This document shows positions 30,759-39,700 of a stretch of 63,315 nucleotides of DNA, piece after piece (within the stretch, counting starts at the first letter, position 1; each line of letters begins with the position of its first letter). The position numbers and the translations under genes are program-made. The DNA lies in assembly GCA_017454585.1 (NCBI GenBank), contig JAFTCU010000088.1, forward strand, positions 1 through 63,315. The letters are read 5' to 3'. The notes beneath the pieces are model-generated. The model searched no databases, was not told where the DNA came from, and saw nothing but the letters and a program-made list of their open reading frames with translations. This DNA comes from Thermoguttaceae bacterium. Its GTDB lineage: Bacteria > Planctomycetota > Planctomycetia > Pirellulales > Thermoguttaceae.

Positions 30759-32964
30759 GCCGATGATGAACTGCCTGGGCGAAACAACCAACGCCGGGGA
30801 CAAATACTTCATGCTTGCCAACACCGGCACGGCCATGCGGCTGATGTTTTACGATTTGCCGGTCGTCATTGACCTGGCGGGTGCGGAATTCGCGTCCGAA
30901 ACGCTCCCCGTGATTTACAGCCACTGGCCAGACGAACCGCTGGGAGCCACCCAGTGGAGACGGGTGCTGGCTGCGGGCGAAACCTACGCCGTAAAAGACA
31001 AGACATTCACAGGCCCCGCTATTATTGCGGAGTGGAAATTCACCAATTCGCAGGAAATGGCCGCGGGCGTAAAGGAGAACCTCGACAATGGGTTCCCTTT
31101 TCAGGTATCGGTCGGCGCATTGCCGGTTGAGATGGAGGACATCGAAGCCGGAGCGACGGTCGAAGTCAATGGGCAAACTTTTCAGGGACCGCTGAAGATT
31201 GCCCGAAAATCCTTAGTTAAAGAGCTGAGTGTTGTGGTTTTCGGTGCCGACCGCTTCACGTCAACCATGAAGGCACGAGAGATAAAAGGAGTAGATGAAA
31301 TGAGTAAAACCACTCAAATCCCCAATGCGAGCGACACTCAGACGCAGCAGCAGAGCACGCCTCCTGCGCCGCCGATGAACGCGAGCCAGACGCAAACGCC
31401 GCCGACTGAGCCGAAGGAAAAGGAAAAGGAAAAGCTGCCCGACATGCACGCCATGCAGGAGCAGATGAGAATCCTGAGTATTGAAACCATCGCCAGCTCC
31501 ATCGCTGCCGCTGGGACGGTCGGTGAAATCGAATTCGAGGGTGGCGTCATGTTCCGCAGCATTGAAGCTGCTGAGAATTACGCGAAAAAGACGCCGAGCG
31601 TCACCGCGGACGCTTTCAAGAAAGCCATGCTGGAAGCCAGCCGCAAGAGACCGGTCGGTCCGGTCGCTCCTGGCCTGCACGTGACCGACAATGAAATCAC
31701 CGCCGCCGCGATGGAGTGCGCCATCCTCAAATCGGTCGCCGCGGACGCGCACATCCCGGTCACCGCTACCGCGACAAAGGACGGGCGCGAAAAATACGGC
31801 CTTGAGGCATGGTTCGACCAGAAGACCCTCGAAGCGTCGGATCGGCCCCAGCTGCGGAATCCGAGCCTCGGCATGATTTACGCCACGCTCATCAAACAGG
31901 TTTTCGGATTTAATGAATTTGCGAACACCCGGAATGAGGAATTCTGGGTGCGGGCGAGCGACGCCTATAACCACGCACGCGTCGCCGGATACGGCCTGCA
32001 AGCCGCCGCGGGTTCCCCCATTTCCCTCGATGTGGTCTGGCTGAACGTCGCCAGGAAAATCCTGCTGGCGTCGAGCCAGGGAATCCCCACCACGTACCAG
32101 CACTGGTGCAAAGTCATCAACGTGAGCGACTTTAAACCGACGACGCTATACACGGTGGACATTGACGGCACGCTCGCGCCGATCGGCAACAATGGCGTGA
32201 TGGAACACGGTCGCATGGGCGACAGCACCTTCACCGTCCAGACGCGCACGTTCGGTAAAATTTACGGTATCACCCGTGTCGAGCGCATCAACGATGACAT
32301 CAACGCCTACCTGTCGAAATTCGTCACGATCGGCCAGACTGTCCCGAAGACCGTCGAGCAGCTCGCGTACTACGTCCTGCTGAAAGGGATTAATACCTAT
32401 TTCACCGCAGGCAAGGGTAACAAAATCACGGGCGCAGATTCGGCATTCAGCCAGGAAGCCGTCAAGAAAGTGTGCGAGAAATACCGCGATCGCGTCGGTT
32501 TTGACAAACAGCCGATCGCCGCCACACCGGACCGAGTCATCGTCGGCACGCAGCTGGACGAAATCGCCACGAAGCTGTACACCTACGAAATGCCGGTCAT
32601 GGCGTACCAGACGGGCAACAACGGTGAAATCCGGTATCAGGCGATGAATAACGAAGTGAAGGGACGCCTGCGTCCGATCGTCAGCCCGTACCTGAGCAAC
32701 ACCGCCATCAAGCAGACGATCTTCTCCGAAGAAAGCAAAACTTTCCCGAACCAGAGCCAAACCCAGTACTTCGTGAACTGCGACCCGAACAGCTCGGAAG
32801 GTTCCGCTTTTTACATTCCGTGCCTGCACGGGAACATCAACCCGCACGTGGAAGCCTACGACTTCGGAGCGGGCATGCTGGGAACGGGCGTCCAGGTTTA
32901 CGCCGATTTTAACGTCGTGCCTGGCAAGACGGAGCTGATGACCCTGGTCACTGGCGCGAACTAA
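30751..32964 (+). CDS. Prohead protease-major capsid protein fusion
   Basis: 737 aa from ATG 30751 (GAGGGAG lies upstream; ATG 30745 touches it). Residues 1-180 are protease-like: IYSHWPDEPLGATQW gives a candidate catalytic His, VSVGALPVEME a Ser. A Gln/Thr/Pro/Lys linker (about 190-230) and a scaffold-like helical part follow, then the capsid domain (SDRPQLRNPSLGMIYATLI ... TELMTLVTGAN). Fused protease-capsid genes are known in phages. An internal ATG at 31300 has its own ribosome site, so a shorter scaffold-capsid product of about 554 aa is likely too. Confidence 0.85.
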   Translation: MNKPMMNCLGETTNAGDKYFMLANTGTAMRLMFYDLPVVIDLAGAEFASETLPVIYSHWPDEPLGATQWRRVLAAGETYAVKDKTFTGPAIIAEWKFTNSQEMAAGVKENLDNGFPFQVSVGALPVEMEDIEAGATVEVNGQTFQGPLKIARKSLVKELSVVVFGADRFTSTMKAREIKGVDEMSKTTQIPNASDTQTQQQSTPPAPPMNASQTQTPPTEPKEKEKEKLPDMHAMQEQMRILSIETIASSIAAAGTVGEIEFEGGVMFRSIEAAENYAKKTPSVTADAFKKAMLEASRKRPVGPVAPGLHVTDNEITAAAMECAILKSVAADAHIPVTATATKDGREKYGLEAWFDQKTLEASDRPQLRNPSLGMIYATLIKQVFGFNEFANTRNEEFWVRASDAYNHARVAGYGLQAAAGSPISLDVVWLNVARKILLASSQGIPTTYQHWCKVINVSDFKPTTLYTVDIDGTLAPIGNNGVMEHGRMGDSTFTVQTRTFGKIYGITRVERINDDINAYLSKFVTIGQTVPKTVEQLAYYVLLKGINTYFTAGKGNKITGADSAFSQEAVKKVCEKYRDRVGFDKQPIAATPDRVIVGTQLDEIATKLYTYEMPVMAYQTGNNGEIRYQAMNNEVKGRLRPIVSPYLSNTAIKQTIFSEESKTFPNQSQTQYFVNCDPNSSEGSAFYIPCLHGNINPHVEAYDFGAGMLGTGVQVYADFNVVPGKTELMTLVTGAN
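31286..31302 (+). promoter_or_regulatory. Internal ribosome site and start within the protease-capsid gene
   Basis: AAAGGAG (31286-31292), 7 nt, then ATG at 31300 in frame, at the boundary between the protease-like domain and the linker. It would yield a protease-free scaffold/capsid protein starting MSKTTQIPN. Confidence 0.6.
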
Positions 32965-32991
32965 TAAACCACCAACGAAAGGAACAGAAAA

Positions 32992-33597
32992 ATGGCACTT
33001 TATAAAATCGCAGACCCGGTCCTGATCCGCAATGCGAAACTCGCCGTGGACATTCGTCCTGGCGATGTGATCATCACCGGCAACCGGCCCGAAATCAGCT
33101 CGGTGCGAGCTTTCGCAGGAGACGACAACGTGGGCCTTGAATATTTCGGGGGCGTATACGAGGGCGTCGCGGACGGCTCGCTGGCCAAAGGCGACGAATG
33201 CTACTACAACCCCACTACCGGCAAAGTCACCAAGACCGCGGCTGGTGCTTATCACCTCGGTGTGGTCCTTTTCGCACCCGCTGACTGCGCGGACGGCAGC
33301 GAAATCAAAATCCTGCATTTCCCGAACGGCACGCAGCTGACGTCGGGTAGCACGCAGCCGACACCCGCCACGGCTGTGGAGCAAACGCAGGACACCCTGA
33401 CCGACTCCACGGGAGGCACGGCGAGCACCACCCTGGCCGCTCCGGCGAGCACGGACTATACTACCGCGGAGCTGAAAAACATCATCGCGTCGATTGCCGC
33501 TCAGCTGGCTAAAGCGAAAACCGACACCGCCGCGATTATCAGCGCACTGCAGACGGCTGGCCTGATGGCTGAAGCGGAAGAAGGCGAAGGAGGGTGA
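32992..33597 (+). CDS. DUF2190 capsid cement protein
   Basis: 201 aa. Residues 1-110 fit DUF2190 (GDVIITGNRPEISSVRAFAG, LAKGDECYYNPTTGKVTKT, HLGVVLFAPADCADGSEIKI). The C-terminal 90 residues are a Thr/Ala-rich linker and helix. Such proteins decorate and stabilise the capsid; the gene directly follows the capsid gene, as usual. Confidence 0.85.
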   Translation: MALYKIADPVLIRNAKLAVDIRPGDVIITGNRPEISSVRAFAGDDNVGLEYFGGVYEGVADGSLAKGDECYYNPTTGKVTKTAAGAYHLGVVLFAPADCADGSEIKILHFPNGTQLTSGSTQPTPATAVEQTQDTLTDSTGGTASTTLAAPASTDYTTAELKNIIASIAAQLAKAKTDTAAIISALQTAGLMAEAEEGEGG

Positions 33598-33598
33598 A

Positions 33599-33967
33599 AT
33601 GTCCTTCTTTAACGACATGCTCCACACGGTTGGGGAAACCTTTGACGACATCGGAGGAGTGGCAGCGACACTGGTACGCGGGGAACGGAAACTCTCCATC
33701 ACCTGCGTGCCTGTAAAGAAGCCACCGACCTACCTCGCGGAGCATGTCGCAGTAACAGCCGACGTCCAAGATTTTTATTTATTCCGCAAGCAGCTGGGGG
33801 ACTTTTATCCAAGGATGGATGACCGGATTGAAATCAACGGCGAGGTTTACCAAATCTCGGCTACTACCCGATTTCGAGAAGTGATTCCACCGGTTGAGCC
33901 ACTGGCCAGCGACGGCGACAGAATCGTCGTCCACACCGTGAGGATCAGGAATGATCGAAGCAAGTAG
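33599..33967 (+). CDS. Head-tail joining protein
   Basis: 122 aa. Starts with a helical part (FFNDMLHTVGETFDDIGGVA), then beta strands and the segment YPRMDDRIEINGEVYQISATT, like head-closure proteins that read PRxGDxI...Y.V. Position between cement protein and tail genes supports this. Confidence 0.65.
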   Translation: MSFFNDMLHTVGETFDDIGGVAATLVRGERKLSITCVPVKKPPTYLAEHVAVTADVQDFYLFRKQLGDFYPRMDDRIEINGEVYQISATTRFREVIPPVEPLASDGDRIVVHTVRIRNDRSK

Positions 33968-34442
33968 AATCGAACAACTCCGCGAATTGATCATGGCGAC
34001 GATTGAGCTGAAGCAAATCGCCGGGGGGTTTTGTGAGAACTTCGAGGTGAAAAAGACCTGGTTCTTGTGCGAGGAATTAGAAGAATCCTACGACGAAGAC
34101 TGCGAGCCGGTCGGGACGGTTTGGATCTGCCCTCGGCCAGCCTTCATCCGGAACCTGGCGAGGCACAATGGAGGGCAGGATGCCGTGGAAGAAGAACTCA
34201 CCGTCAATTTGACTATGGCCTTCCCACGCAGCCAATCCTCCGAGGAGCAAGTCGGTGTGCATGTTCGCCTTCTGGAAGAATTGACCGACACGATCCGACG
34301 AACAGCCTCCGCCAACGGCTACGGCTTCATGCGTGCTGAACCCGCACGTGATGACTGGGGTACGCCTTACCTTTTCGTCAACATGGAAAAGGGTTCATTT
34401 TTTACGATTTTAGAATTCAGATTCATGAATACCATCCCATAA
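33951..34442 (+). CDS. Putative tail terminator / minor tail protein
   Basis: 163 aa, overlapping the previous gene by 17 bp. The alpha/beta order and PRPAFIRNLARHNGG, then EEELTVNLTMAFPRSQSSEE are seen, and the end is a beta strand. Position before the tail-tube gene suggests a tail terminator; sequence alone does not prove it. Confidence 0.5.
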   Translation: MIEASRIEQLRELIMATIELKQIAGGFCENFEVKKTWFLCEELEESYDEDCEPVGTVWICPRPAFIRNLARHNGGQDAVEEELTVNLTMAFPRSQSSEEQVGVHVRLLEELTDTIRRTASANGYGFMRAEPARDDWGTPYLFVNMEKGSFFTILEFRFMNTIP

Positions 34443-34449
34443 ACAAGGA
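34443..34449 (+). promoter_or_regulatory. ACAAGGA ribosome site before the tail tube gene
   Basis: ACAAGGAG before ATG 34458 matches the CsrA core ACARGGA, as at 745 and 1271. Confidence 0.35.
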
Positions 34450-34457
34450 GCAAACAA

Positions 34458-34934
34458 ATGCCTGAATCCGCACCAACCGGAATGCCCGTACCGGGCTTTA
34501 AAATGCGTCTCTACCGAGGGACTGTAGGCGGCTCGACTGCCTGGACCCTGGTCGGTGGCGTCCAAAGCGTCAGCGTCGATGACGTGAGCCGAGAGGAAGT
34601 CGAAGTCGCGATGCGCGGCACGGAATGGAAACGCATCATGCCTGGCATGATGGAATCGATGGGAGCCACCATCAAGATGATTCATAACATCGAACCGACG
34701 ATGGAAGCCCTCATCCGCAACGACATGCTGAACGGCACCGCCGCTCAATATGCACTGGTAAACGGAGACATCGCCACCGCGGGCACATGTGGCTGGTCCA
34801 TTCCGGCCTATGTTACGCAGATGAACCGCAGCGAGGAACTCTCCGAAATCGTGACCAACGACATCAAAATCAAACTGGGATACATCAAAAACGGCAGCAC
34901 GATGGTCGAACCTGAATGGCTGACCGTGTCGTAA
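34458..34934 (+). CDS. Major tail tube protein
   Basis: 158 aa, beta-rich: GFKMRLYRGTVGGSTAWTLVGGVQSVSVDDVSREEVEV (in parts) is a typical tube-protein opening with an acidic turn. A helical insertion (EPTMEALIRNDML) and TNDIKIKLGYIKNG near the end fit. Its position before chaperone-like genes and the tape measure supports the call. Confidence 0.7.
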   Translation: MPESAPTGMPVPGFKMRLYRGTVGGSTAWTLVGGVQSVSVDDVSREEVEVAMRGTEWKRIMPGMMESMGATIKMIHNIEPTMEALIRNDMLNGTAAQYALVNGDIATAGTCGWSIPAYVTQMNRSEELSEIVTNDIKIKLGYIKNGSTMVEPEWLTVS

Positions 34935-34969
34935 TCGCAGCCGGAACCATAACCACGAAAGGAACTAAA

Positions 34970-35296
34970 ATGAGCCTTGAAAACTTGAGAAATCGGGCGA
35001 TGAGCGCATCGCAGGCGGCCTCGCCCACCATGCGAGTGCGCCGCATCGCGCCGATGAACATGACGCTCGCAGAGCTGAAAGAAGTGCTCGACGCCAACCC
35101 GAACCATCCGCAAGCCGGAGACCTTCGTCGCTTTTACGACGAACACTCCAAGCTGCTGGACCCGCAGGCGGTCGTCGCGGTGGAAAAGAACGTCGTGCTG
35201 GGAATTCTGGACGGGGCGAAAATCGTGGAGAAATCCACGGGTATCTCGCTCGATGGCCGGGAAATTGTTGAAACCGTACTGGAGGAAACCGAATGA
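34970..35296 (+). CDS. Tail assembly protein 1
   Basis: 108 aa from ATG 34970 after GAAAGGAAC. Helical with MTLAELKEVLDANPNHPQAGDLRRFYDEH. Between tube and tape measure, where tail assembly chaperones are encoded. No slippery site for a programmed frameshift is seen at its end; the next start overlaps as ATGA. Confidence 0.55.
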   Translation: MSLENLRNRAMSASQAASPTMRVRRIAPMNMTLAELKEVLDANPNHPQAGDLRRFYDEHSKLLDPQAVVAVEKNVVLGILDGAKIVEKSTGISLDGREIVETVLEETE

Positions 35297-35844
35297 CCGA
35301 ATTTAAAGACCGTTTTGGAAACGAATGGAACTGCCGCATCGATATGGCCACAGCAGCCAGACTCAATCGGTGGGACTTTTCGCAAGTTTACGGTCGTCCG
35401 GTTTCGCTTTATTCGCTCGATGACCAGCTCCTGAAAGACCTGACGCTGAACGCAGGGCTGGTCGTCGCGCTCGTGTACGCGATTGTGAAACCAACAGTGG
35501 ACGAACGGTATAAAGACATTTCTGACCTCGTCGGAGAGGACGGAGTCAATCCAAGAGAAATGGCCTTCCTGAAAGGGCTGGACGGCACCGCCATCGAAGC
35601 GGCCAAAACTGCCCTGTTCGAGGCACTGGCCGATTTTTTCCCACCAAGGAAGACTGCCATCTTGAATGCTTTAAATCGCCCCCGCCAGGCGGAGGCGGAG
35701 ATGGAAGCGGAGATGGAAGCGAGGGAGCCAGAGCTGGCGGCGATGATCAAAAAGAAGGGATCGGAGTACATCGACAAGATGGTGAGCAAGCTGCAGCAAA
35801 TGGACGTCGAAACGCTGCTCGCAAACGGTGGGAGTCTTTCTTGA
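35293..35844 (+). CDS. Tail assembly protein 2
   Basis: 183 aa. Begins FKDRFGNEWNCRIDMATAARLNRW; the C-terminal half is a charged helix (RQAEAEMEAEMEAREPE). The second protein of the presumed tail-chaperone pair. Overlaps both neighbours. Confidence 0.55.
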   Translation: MTEFKDRFGNEWNCRIDMATAARLNRWDFSQVYGRPVSLYSLDDQLLKDLTLNAGLVVALVYAIVKPTVDERYKDISDLVGEDGVNPREMAFLKGLDGTAIEAAKTALFEALADFFPPRKTAILNALNRPRQAEAEMEAEMEAREPELAAMIKKKGSEYIDKMVSKLQQMDVETLLANGGSLS

Positions 35845-36164
35845 CTTCGGTCATGGCCGAGCTGCGCTGGGGACCAGAGCAATACGCAAAATTAACATTT
35901 CGCGAATTGTTTCTGGTTTTTCAACACGCCGTGGAGAGTAGGTGGAACTTTCAGGCTGCTCTCCTTTCCGAAGTGCATAACGGCATGGTGGCGACGATTC
36001 GCATGAATTCCGACGCGAAACCGAGAGCCACCACGCCTGCAGATTTTAATCCTTGCGTCAGAACGAAAAGCACGGGCACCGTGCTGACGGCTGACAATTT
36101 CGAGGTGACCTGCAAGATGATGGGCGACTGTTTCCTTGCCGGAGCCGGAGGAGCACCGAGGTAG
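35841..36164 (+). CDS. Small structural or assembly protein
   Basis: 107 aa from TTG 35841, which overlaps the previous stop (TTGA) with GGTGGGAG upstream; ATG 35853 is the alternative. RELFLVFQHAVESRWNFQAALLSEVHN is a helical part reminiscent of GpG/GT-type tail chaperone extensions. No family is certain. Confidence 0.45.
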   Translation: MTSVMAELRWGPEQYAKLTFRELFLVFQHAVESRWNFQAALLSEVHNGMVATIRMNSDAKPRATTPADFNPCVRTKSTGTVLTADNFEVTCKMMGDCFLAGAGGAPR

Positions 36165-36166
36165 CC

Positions 36167-36739
36167 ATGAACATCCTACAACCGAAATACCAGGTACGAA
36201 TCACGATGGACGGGCGCGAACTGCATGTACGCGTCCGTCGCGGTGTAAAGGCACCACTAGGACGAATTTCTGGACGTGTGCGTATTATCGCACGGCGTAG
36301 CATGAAAGCCGTGCCGAAACGCACCGCACGTAAACACCCATCCGCACCAGGCACACCACCGCATACCATCTTTAATAGAGCCAAAGGCGGACACCGAATG
36401 CGCATGGTCCTATATGCCGAACGCCAACCGGGAGAATGGGTGGTCGGTCCGACCATTCTGGGGATGCGAAGCCGCCCCACCCCAGCCCTACACGAACACG
36501 GATGGAGCAGAGCATTAGTCGTAAAGCATGTGATTAAAACAGGGCGCAAAACGACCGCACGGCAACGTGCGGCATATAGAAAAAAGCACATGTGGACGTA
36601 CAAGAGCAAAGCCCTCCGCGGACGCGTAAAAACCTCAATAAAAATGAAAAAATACCCGCGGCGACCTTTTATGGAGCCAGCCCTCGTCAAAATGGTTCCC
36701 CTAATGCCCCAAATGTTTAAAAATTCCATTAAGAAATAG
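36167..36739 (+). CDS. HK97 gp10-like tail component
   Basis: 190 aa, very basic (many Arg/Lys). The end YPRRPFMEPALVKMVPLM matches the C-terminal RPFMxPAL signature of gp10/tail-completion proteins, and ALHEHGW fits the middle. It may bind the tail terminator interface. Its position just before the tape measure is unusual for gp10. Confidence 0.65.
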   Translation: MNILQPKYQVRITMDGRELHVRVRRGVKAPLGRISGRVRIIARRSMKAVPKRTARKHPSAPGTPPHTIFNRAKGGHRMRMVLYAERQPGEWVVGPTILGMRSRPTPALHEHGWSRALVVKHVIKTGRKTTARQRAAYRKKHMWTYKSKALRGRVKTSIKMKKYPRRPFMEPALVKMVPLMPQMFKNSIKK

Positions 36740-36747
36740 GAACGCTC

Positions 36748-39700
36748 ATGCCTGCCGTCAGCCCAAGCGGAATCACAGCCGGAAAAGCCTATGTGGTCAT
36801 TTCAGCCATCGATAATACCAAGCACACGCTCGGTAAAGTTACGCGGAACTTGCGAGCTGCCGCGGTCGAAATGCAGCAGATCGGACGTCAAATCTTAATG
36901 GGGACCAGTATCGCCGCATTGGGGGCTGCGCTGCCGATTCGCCAGTATGCGAAATTCGAAGACGCCATGCTTGCCGTTCGCGGTAAAATGGGAGCCACCT
37001 CTGCGGATTGCCAAAAGCTCACCAAGCTCGCCCAGTACCTCGGCGAAACCACGTCGTATACGGCTCAGCAAGTCGCGGAATCAATGGTGATCATGGCTCA
37101 GATGGGGTTGAAAGCCGGGGACATTACAGAATCCATTGACGGGATCATGGCAGGAGCCAGAGCGACCGGCACCGAGCTGCCAGCGATGGCAGACTACGTC
37201 CTGACAGCGGTCCGAGCTTTCGGGGGAGAATTTAAAGACGCTTCCGAATACGCAGACGTGATGACCGCGGCCTGCAACAACTCGGCACTCACGATGGAAG
37301 ACCTGGGGCAATCCCTCCAATATGCATCCTCATCTGGACAGCTCGCCGGTTCGAGTATTCGAGAGGTGACCACTCTGCTGGCGGCATTGGCCAACATGGG
37401 CATCAGAGGAACGATGGCAGGAACCTCGCTGCGTCGCGTGTACGAAAAGCTCGCCCTCGAACGGGAAAAGCTGGAAGGCATGGGTGTCCACCCATTCGAC
37501 GATGCCGGGAACTACCGACCGATCGCACAAATTATCACTGAGCTGGCCGCCGCGATTAAAGACCTGCCGCAGGGCGAAAAAATCGCCCTTTTGACGGACA
37601 TATTCGAGGTTCGAGGCATGACGGGTGCCGCGAAGCTGACCCAGGACAATTTCGCGGCATTGGCAGCCGCCATCAATGACTGTAAAGGAGTCGCAGCTGA
37701 AACCGCCGCGGTCATGGACCAAGGAGTCGGTGGCGCACTTCGACTGGTCAACTCCGCGGTCGAGCGTGCCGGTCTGGCCATTGGCGAAGCCTTCCGGGGA
37801 GTCATCGTCGGTACCCGCGACGATTTGATTAAACTCGTGCAGGCTTTCACGGCCTGGATCAACGAACACCAGAAGGCGGTGGTCATGACGACCATCGGTA
37901 TCGCAGCCACAGCAGCCCTCGGAGCGGCACTCATCGCCACCGGGCTGGCCATGCGCATTCTTATCGCGTCCCTCAAAGGGTTTTATTTTGTGCTGGGAGC
38001 CATCACGATGACCTACCGAGCACTGCTGATGACGGTGCAGATTTTACCGTTGACGATCGCAGCAGCCACGGGTGCATTTCACCTGACCATCGCCGCGGTC
38101 ACGGGCCTATATTTTGCCATCAAACGGACCTACACCTACGGTATAATTGCATTCGGAGCGATTAAGAAAGCGGTGCTGGCCGTCGCTGCGGCATACAAGA
38201 CGCTGGTGCTCGTTTGCCACGCATTCCTGGCGAGCATTGTGCCCGCACTTCAACTGGCCTGGATTGGCATTAAAATGGCAGCCCTGGTCTCCATTTTCGC
38301 GATCCAAGCCGCATGGCTGGTCACGTCGGCCATCGTCACTGGACTCATCCAGGCATGGCCCGCGGTGGTTCAGGCTGCCTGTGCCGCCGCGAACATCGCC
38401 TGGATTTTGATGTGCGCTGGCATGCAAGCGGCATGGGCGGGGGCGTGCTTTGTTTTCACGAACGGAATAATGCCGGTCGTTCGCGCCATAACCACCGCCG
38501 CGACGTGGATCTACCAGGGCTTCGTAATTGCGCTTCGAGGGATTCAGACAGCTATCGTCACGACCGGCACCTTTATCAAGACGGTCATGTTGACCACGGT
38601 CGCCGCCATTCGCACAGCCATCATCGCCACGGTCGCCGGATTACAGGCAGCCTGGCAGGGAGTAGTCGTCGGCTTCACCACGGCCTGCGCATTTTGCAAA
38701 CAGGTATACACGGTCCTCCTGATGACCATGCAGATGGCGACAGCTTCCGCGGTCGGAGCCATTCGCGGGTTGATGGCCATCGCCCAGCAGGTATGGGCTG
38801 CGACCTGCGTCGCCACGAGCCTCGCGTACCAGACCATGCTCGTCGGCATGCAGATGGCGACGGTGATCACGCTGGGTACCATTTCCGCACTCGTCCGAGC
38901 ATTTGGGGTGACGTTCGCCGCCGTTTGCGGTGCAGCCAGAGCCATCTACTTGGCCCTTTTAATCGGTTTTCAAATTGCAACCGCTTCTACGAGTGGAATC
39001 ATCGTCAACCTGATCCGAACCGCGGAACACGTCTGCACCATCAGCTGCGCCGCCGCGAAATACGTGTACGCAGCGATGATGACCTCGATCCGCATGGCGA
39101 CGACCACAACGGTCCTCGCAATTCAGGGACTGTGGCAGGTTTTCACCCAAACATTCGGAGCCGTGTGCCTATCGGCCAAACTCATCTACAACGCCATGCT
39201 CGCCGGAATGCGCACAGCGACGGTCGTCGTCATGTCCGCGATTGGCGGCATCATGAACGCGTTCAATTTCTTGTGGCTAAATATTTGCGCCGCAGCCAGA
39301 GCCGTATACGCCGGTATGCTCGCAGCCATGCACATGGCGACCGTCGCGACGATGGCTGCCATTCGCGGGATCGTTTGGGCGTTTTCAATGGCCTGGGCGG
39401 GAATTTGTGCCGCCGCCAGAGCCGTATATGCGGGGACGCTGGTCGTGATGCAGGCGATAACCACTGCGACGATGGCTGCCATTGGCGTCATCGTTCAGGG
39501 CCTGAGCGTCGTCTGGGGAGTCACCTGCGCTATTTCCGCGGCAATTTACAACGCTATGCTGGCCGGGCTGCTGGCCTGGACCATTACCTGGTGCCTACTG
39601 GTTCGGACGGCTATCATGGGAATCCCCGCCGCTTTTGCGGTGGTCAAGGGAGCCATCATCGCCGCATTTTCCGTAATCCCCACGATGCTGGCCTCAATGA

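Noticed and set aside
32146..33702. 518-aa minus-strand frame
   Set aside because: Shadow of the capsid and cement genes, whose families are clear; high GC at third positions opens the reverse frame.
35140..35300. Programmed frameshift between the tail assembly genes
   Set aside because: No XXXYYYZ or similar slippery heptamer near the junction; the genes overlap as ATGA with separate starts.
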